47,870 bases of DNA from Candidatus Schekmanbacteria bacterium (GTDB lineage Bacteria > CSSED10-310 > JACPHN01), in assembly GCA_016188575.1 (NCBI GenBank), contig JACPHN010000026.1, positions 1-47,870 of the forward strand, given 5' to 3'. Position 1 is the first letter of the stretch. Each line of letters begins with the position of its first letter. The notes beneath the pieces are model-generated. The model was not told where the DNA came from, did no database searches, and saw only the letters and a list, made by a program, of their open reading frames with translations. The translations under genes were made by a program, and so were the position numbers. Of this stretch, positions 44,638 to 47,870 are shown piece after piece.

Positions 44638-45339
44638 CTACGCGCGCGTCCTTCGCGCCGTGATGAGCTCTGACGGAAAGGTGAGCTGCGAAAACGACAC
44701 CCGCCGCGCGTCTTCGAAGCCGGCGGCCTGCACGTAGGGCATGAGCGCTACCCCTCGGCAGCCACCCAGGAGCGCTGGCGAAACCCAGTATACGATGTCC
44801 CAGATGCGATTCCCGAGGGTCTCGCCTACCGCCATGTTGATCAGCACGAGCCGGCCTCCGGGGCGCAAGACGCGGCGAAACTCGGTCAGGACCCGAGCGA
44901 AATCCGCTTCCGGCAACAGGTCGAACATGTAGTTGTTGACCAGCGCATCAAAGGACTCATCGGGGAAGGGCAGATCGTACGCGTCCCCGACCTGTAAGTT
45001 GAAGTTGGTCGCGCCGCGCGCCGCGAGTTTGGCCTGCGCCTGGGCGAGCATCTCCGGCGTGACGTCAACGCCCTCGTTGCGCCCGCCTGGGTTGCGGCGC
45101 ACGATCTCTTCAAAGGCGAGGCCGGTGCCGACCGCTACCTCGAGCACTGCTTCGCCATCGCGGATCGCTGCCTGCTCCAGGCATTCACGGCGCGCGCGCG
45201 ACTCGGTCAGCTCGCCCCACCAGTCGTAAATCGGCGCGATGCGCTTGTAGACGTGCGGCACGCGCGCTCGCTCAACACCGGCGGGCGCGAGCTTGGGGCG
45301 AGGTCCGAATGCGGTTTCCTGGTCGATCCTTGTTTCCAT
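44638..45339 (-). CDS. Class I SAM-dependent methyltransferase (UbiE-like)
   Basis: This is a 233-residue protein. SAM-binding motifs are clear: motif I VLEVAVGTGLAFEEI, acidic residue in NEGVDVTPEMLAQAQAKL, motif II GDAYDLPFPDESFDALVNNY, and motif III VLRPGGRLVLINMAVG. The N-terminal segment (VYKRIAPIYDWWGELTESRA) resembles UbiE/Coq5 and phospholipid methyltransferases. The C-terminus (YVQAAGFEDARRVSFSQL) closes the fold. The substrate is not determinable; a lipid, quinone or metalloid acceptor is possible. The start is ATG 45339, with AGGGAG 8 bp upstream; a longer frame to 45477 runs into the intergenic space. It lies 64 bp after the Cys-rich gene and downstream of the ArsR gene, and probably shares their control. 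Confidence 0.88.
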   Translation of the reverse strand: METRIDQETAFGPRPKLAPAGVERARVPHVYKRIAPIYDWWGELTESRARRECLEQAAIRDGEAVLEVAVGTGLAFEEIVRRNPGGRNEGVDVTPEMLAQAQAKLAARGATNFNLQVGDAYDLPFPDESFDALVNNYMFDLLPEADFARVLTEFRRVLRPGGRLVLINMAVGETLGNRIWDIVYWVSPALLGGCRGVALMPYVQAAGFEDARRVSFSQLTFPSELITARRTRA

Positions 45340-45403
45340 TTTTGGGCTCCCTGGAGAGAGAGCAGGGGGGTGGCACGCGACCACCCGCCCCGCCACGATG
45401 GTC

Positions 45404-45592
45404 CTATGCCTTGGTGGCGCCGCCTGAGGCACCGCAGAACGCCGCACCGGACCGGCAACTGCAAAACGCTTCGGCAAGCTCTTGAAGCTGCTTGAACGCC
45501 TTGAGGCCTTCCAGGCGCACGTGGAGACCGTCGTCGGTTTGCTCCACTTCGATAATAACCTTGCGATCCTGTTTTTTCTGCTCTTCGCTCAT
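45404..45592 (-). CDS. Small Cys-rich protein in the ArsR operon
   Basis: This is a 62-residue protein of no family I recognise. The charged N-terminus MSEEQKKQDRKVIIEVEQTD and LHVRLEGLKAFKQLQELAEA suggests a beta hairpin and a helix. The C-terminus FCSCRSGAAFCGASGGA carries three Cys as C-x-C-x6-C, a plausible thiol or metal ligand set. The start is ATG 45592, with AGGAG 9 bp upstream; the in-frame ATG at 45646 would lie upstream of the operator. An ArsR-type operator copy (45627-45644) sits about 35 bp before the start. With the regulator and methyltransferase it forms a compact three-gene unit. Confidence 0.7.
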   Translation of the reverse strand: MSEEQKKQDRKVIIEVEQTDDGLHVRLEGLKAFKQLQELAEAFCSCRSGAAFCGASGGATKA

Positions 45593-45626
45593 GGGACTGG
45601 CTCCTGGTGGAGGAGGTAAATAACTA

Positions 45627-45644
45627 GGGATATGCACATGCAAC
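45627..45644 (-). promoter_or_regulatory. Second ArsR-type operator, upstream of the Cys-rich gene
   Basis: GGGATATGCACATGCAAC on the plus strand matches GGGATATGCGCATATAGA, which is the minus-strand reading of the arsR operator at 46051-46066, especially over GGGATATGC-R-CAT. It lies between a TATATA-like -10 (45648-45653, minus strand) and the start codon of the Cys-rich gene. The -35 region is weak. The match is seen in the sequence; binding is inferred. Confidence 0.6.
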
Positions 45645-45700
45645 AATATATATCGCCGGGAGGGGCGCGCGCGGAGTGGTCGAGAGCGTTCATTGCTGCC

Positions 45701-46030
45701 TCAGGAGTCCTTTTTTCCGAAGATTTCCGCGCAGCACGAAAACTGCCCGAAAAAGCGCGCGCAGAGGCGGTTAATGGTCGACTCGCGCAGCGAATAGACC
45801 ACGTGCTGTCCCTGTCGCTCGCTCTCGACCAGCCCTGCCTGGCGCAGCACGGCGAGGTGACGCGAGATCGTAGGCTGTGCGAGAGCGAACTTCTCCACGA
45901 TCTCGGTGACGGTCTTGGGACCCTGCTCGAGGAGCACGAGGATCTGCTGGCGCGTGGAATCACCAATCGCCTTGAAGATCTCGGTCATCTGGTCCAGATC
46001 GATTTCGATGCGGAAGGACTTTCTGCTCAT
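45701..46030 (-). CDS. ArsR-family transcriptional repressor
   Basis: This is a 109-residue winged-helix protein. The family core is present: MTEIFKAIGDSTRQQILVLL, then TVTEIVEKFALAQPTISRHL, AVLRQAGLVESERQGQHVVY and SLRE. The classic arsenic-site motif ELCVCDL on the recognition-side helix is absent (VTEIVEKF instead). Cys residues cluster at the C-terminus (LCARFFGQFSCCAEIFGKKD), which suggests a thiol-based or C-terminal metal/metalloid site. The start is ATG 46030, since the promoter at 46067-46095 and operator at 46051-46066 lie directly upstream; the longer frame to 46210 runs through them. It is the first gene of the unit and very likely autoregulated. Confidence 0.92.
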   Translation of the reverse strand: MSRKSFRIEIDLDQMTEIFKAIGDSTRQQILVLLEQGPKTVTEIVEKFALAQPTISRHLAVLRQAGLVESERQGQHVVYSLRESTINRLCARFFGQFSCCAEIFGKKDS

Positions 46031-46050
46031 GCCTGTTCTCTGCAAGTTTC

Positions 46051-46095
46051 TATATGCGCATATCCCTATATAACTGCCACCAGTCCTGGTGTCAA
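46051..46095 (-). promoter_or_regulatory. arsR promoter and overlapping palindromic operator
   Basis: On the minus strand TTGACA (46095-46090), a 17-bp spacer and TATATA (46072-46067) make a near-perfect sigma-70 promoter. It is followed at once by GGGATATGCGCATATA (46066-46051), which holds the perfect palindrome ATATGCGCATAT at the expected transcription start. This geometry fits repression by the encoded ArsR protein. Confidence 0.8.
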
Positions 46096-46132
46096 GTGGC
46101 CGAGGCCGCCTGAATCCACCGGCAGCGCGGAA

Positions 46133-46300
46133 ATGCCCGCAATGGAACATCAATTGGTGCGGGCAGGCCGACTGCAGTCGTTGGGAGAGCTCACAGCGGG
46201 GCTGGCGCATGAAATAAGGAACCCGCTCGCATCGCTCAAGGCCGCCCCGCGGCGAATGTCGGCGACCGCAGCGCTGGGCGTAATTGGTACCGAGCGCTGA
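46133..46300 (+). pseudogene. Histidine kinase fragment (HisKA phosphoacceptor segment)
   Basis: From ATG 46133 the frame reads MEHQLVRAGRLQSLGELTAG then LAHEIRNPLASLKAA, an unmistakable HisKA dimerisation helix with its phosphoacceptor His. It ends 20 residues later in unrelated sequence. There is no sensor domain upstream and no ATPase domain downstream. It is therefore a stranded fragment of a sensor kinase gene, next to another gene fragment and an insertion sequence. Confidence 0.75.
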
Positions 46301-46308
46301 CCACCTAC

Positions 46309-46599
46309 ATGACCAGTGGGACCAACTTCGTCTGTGCCCGAGCCTGGGCCGAGCTGGCCGCCGAGGATCTTCTCGGTGGTGACCGCGAAGAAAGGCGCGC
46401 CGTGGACGCCGCGCGGATTTTGTCCCTCGAGGGCGTTGCTGTGGGCGTGCTTCGGGAAATCGGGTTCTTCGACATCTACCCGGCCGATGACGCCGCAGAA
46501 TTCAACGGTGCCTGGAGCGTTTGCCCGTTCCTTGCCAGCGGAAACATCGTGCTCAGCGGGATCGAGCAGGGCCTCTTCGTGGTGGCGATCGCCAAGTAA
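46309..46599 (+). pseudogene. C-terminal fragment of a choice-of-anchor B / LVIVD-repeat-like protein
   Basis: The last 40 residues, LREIGFFDIYPADDAAEFNG then AWSVCPFLASGNIVLSGIEQ and GLFVV, match the C-terminal block of LVIVD-repeat / choice-of-anchor B proteins (typically EVGFFDTYP, FNGAWGVYPF, SGNIVVSDIE-x-GLFV). The first 55 residues do not fit the family and probably reflect a frameshift or unrelated sequence. Several otherwise invariant positions are changed (Cys for Tyr, Gly for Asp), which suggests decay. No complete gene is present. Confidence 0.6.
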
Positions 46600-46864
46600 C
46601 TTCTCCCCGTCCGGCTCCGCGGGAGGGGCCCTGCGAAGCGCGGCCGACCGCCCATCCCTCGGAGGGTCTCCGCGCCCACGCTTCCTCGAGAGGCCCCGAT
46701 CATGGTACTGGTCACTGGAGCCCACCACCCCGCCTCCGCCGCGCCCACTCGTTCCGCAACGATGAAGGCTCTTCCCACGTAAACACACCTCCCTCGTCTG
46801 AGCAAAACAATCCCCCCCGACGATACGCATTATGTCGGGCCATCGTGGCAAATGTGCTACGCTA

Positions 46865-47870
46865 TTATTCGGCTGATCCTGGTGTGGCCAGTGCTGCCGG
46901 AATCAACGTGAACTGGTAACCCAGCTCTTTCAGCGTCCTCAGCGCGCCTTTGAGGCGTCTTCCCTCCGGTGCGGGGTGATCGTACCGGTGCTCCTCATAT
47001 TGGCCCCTGTCGAGCAGCACGTGGTACATCATCACCAAGATCTTGTGTGCGAGGGCAATAGCCGCCCTCTTACCCCCGATGCGAGCCTGCAGACGGCGAA
47101 AGGTTCGGCCCAAGAAGCTGTCAGTCCGGCGACAAACCCAGGCACACTGGGTCAGGACGCGCCGGACATACCGGTTGCCCTTGCGGGTACGACCGCTCAG
47201 CCGCTTTCCTCCGCTCTCGTTGTTACCGGGCACAGACCCGCCCAAGAGGCCCGTCGATTGGCCGATCCGAATCGGCTCATGTCTCGGCCAATTTCACCGA
47301 CCACTGCCCGCGCCGCTGTATCGGCAACGCCTGGAATGGTCGTGAGGCGCTCTATGTCCTCACCGGCGTCGGATAACAGTTCCTCCACCCGTGCCTCGAT
47401 CTCACCGATTTGGCGATCAAGCATGTCAATCTGGTCGAGCATCATCCGAATCATCGCTCCGTGATGCTCCGTGAAACCACCGCTGAGCGCGAGCTCAAGT
47501 TGCGGGATCTTCTCGCGAAGCCTGCCGCGCGCAAGCAACGCAAGTCTTTTGGGATCCCGCTCCCCGGCTACCAAGGCGGTCAACATCGCGCGTCCACTCG
47601 CGCCAAAAATCGTGGACGCGACGCTGCCAAGCTTGATGTTCGCTTGTTCGAGGACTTTGCCAACGCGGTTCTTGGCCTGCGTACGGCTTTGTACGAGTGC
47701 CACGCGCAGTCTGGTCAGATCACGCAGAGCAGCAATGGCAGGGGGTGGAACGAAGCTAGGTGCGATCAAGCCGTGAGCCAGCAGCTCGGAAATCCATTCG
47801 GCATCCAACCTGTCCGTCTTCTTGCCGGGACGCCTCCGCATGTCGTACGCGTTGCCCACGATCACATCCA
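46865..47870 (-). mobile_element. IS110-family insertion sequence, transposase frameshifted and cut by window edge
   Basis: The minus strand encodes an IS110-type DEDD transposase whose N-terminus lies beyond 47870. The visible part has GKKTDRLDAEWISELLAHGL (the end of the DEDD domain), a coiled helical middle, and the transposase-20 region IERLTTIPGVADTAARAVVG. At 47226-47230 one base is missing from a G/C run: the frame stops after CPVTTRAEESG. The next frame continues directly with GNNESGGKRLSGRTRKGNRY, containing the catalytic Ser region, to a stop at 46865. The C-terminus (KILVMMYHVLLDRGQYEEHR) is complete. IS110 elements lack typical inverted repeats; the end nearest the window is probably within about 50 bp of 46865. 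As written the transposase is inactive. Confidence 0.88.

Noticed and set aside
46316-46765. 149-residue plus-strand frame overlapping the LVIVD-like fragment
   Set aside because: It is Ser/Pro/Arg-rich with no motif; the neighbouring frame carries the recognisable protein text.

Overview
The window is GC-rich, with the strong third-position G/C bias that makes long spurious open frames on both strands. The gene content suggests a Gram-negative, deltaproteobacterium-like lineage (Myxococcota- or Binatota-like): several very large Ser/Thr kinases, RHS proteins, a GmhB-type heptose phosphatase, MreBCD, secreted beta-helix and SBBP-repeat proteins with Thr/Pro stalks, and a full-length glutamine-dependent NadE. 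This placement is inference; no rRNA or tRNA gene is present to fix it.

Layout. 1-2.95 kb: the end of a fibronectin-III-like surface protein, then decayed genes (an amidohydrolase with several frameshifts and a broken DUF433/DUF5615 toxin-antitoxin pair). 2.98-5.4 kb (-): a kinase fused to a formylglycine-generating-enzyme-like domain. 5.8-10.7 kb (+): a 1631-residue RHS protein with an unrecognised C-terminal tip. 10.8-17.8 kb (+): two tandem kinase-AAA ATPase-TPR proteins whose stop and start codons share one base. 17.8-18.95 kb (-): a diacylglycerol-kinase-type lipid kinase behind a near-perfect sigma-54 promoter. 19-20 kb: gene-free DNA rich in inverted repeats, including a 194-bp MITE-like unit and a perfect 20-bp hairpin, followed by an RHS remnant. 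21.4-27.4 kb (-): a histidine kinase, a sigma-54 response regulator and mreB-mreC-mreD in one direction. 27.6-30.3 kb (+): an OsmC protein and NadE. 30.4-36.2 kb: two translationally coupled exported proteins (beta-helix, SBBP) and a convergent PEGA-domain protein. 36.2-41.4 kb: gmhB, a lipoprotein, a lytic transglycosylase, rsmD-coaD and a two-domain cyclic-nucleotide-binding protein. 41.4-44.4 kb (-): a third kinase-ATPase-TPR protein. 44.6-46.1 kb (-): an ArsR regulator, a small Cys-rich protein and a methyltransferase. 46.1-47.87 kb: two gene fragments and a frameshifted IS110-family transposase that runs off the window.

Two regulatory stories stand out. First, the lipid kinase gene has a sigma-54 promoter (TTGGCAC-N5-TTGC) with an inverted repeat just upstream, and the window also encodes an NtrC-family sigma-54 activator with its histidine kinase. 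Second, the arsR promoter (TTGACA-N17-TATATA) is followed at once by the palindrome ATATGCGCATAT; a close copy precedes the Cys-rich gene and a related site sits in the osmC promoter. This suggests a small ArsR regulon of thiol, methyl-transfer and OsmC functions.

Several disruptions fall in or next to G/C homopolymers (1640-1644, 30510-30520, 47226-47230). They may be assembly errors or real slippage sites. The 11-G tract inside a signal-peptide region is the most interesting of them.
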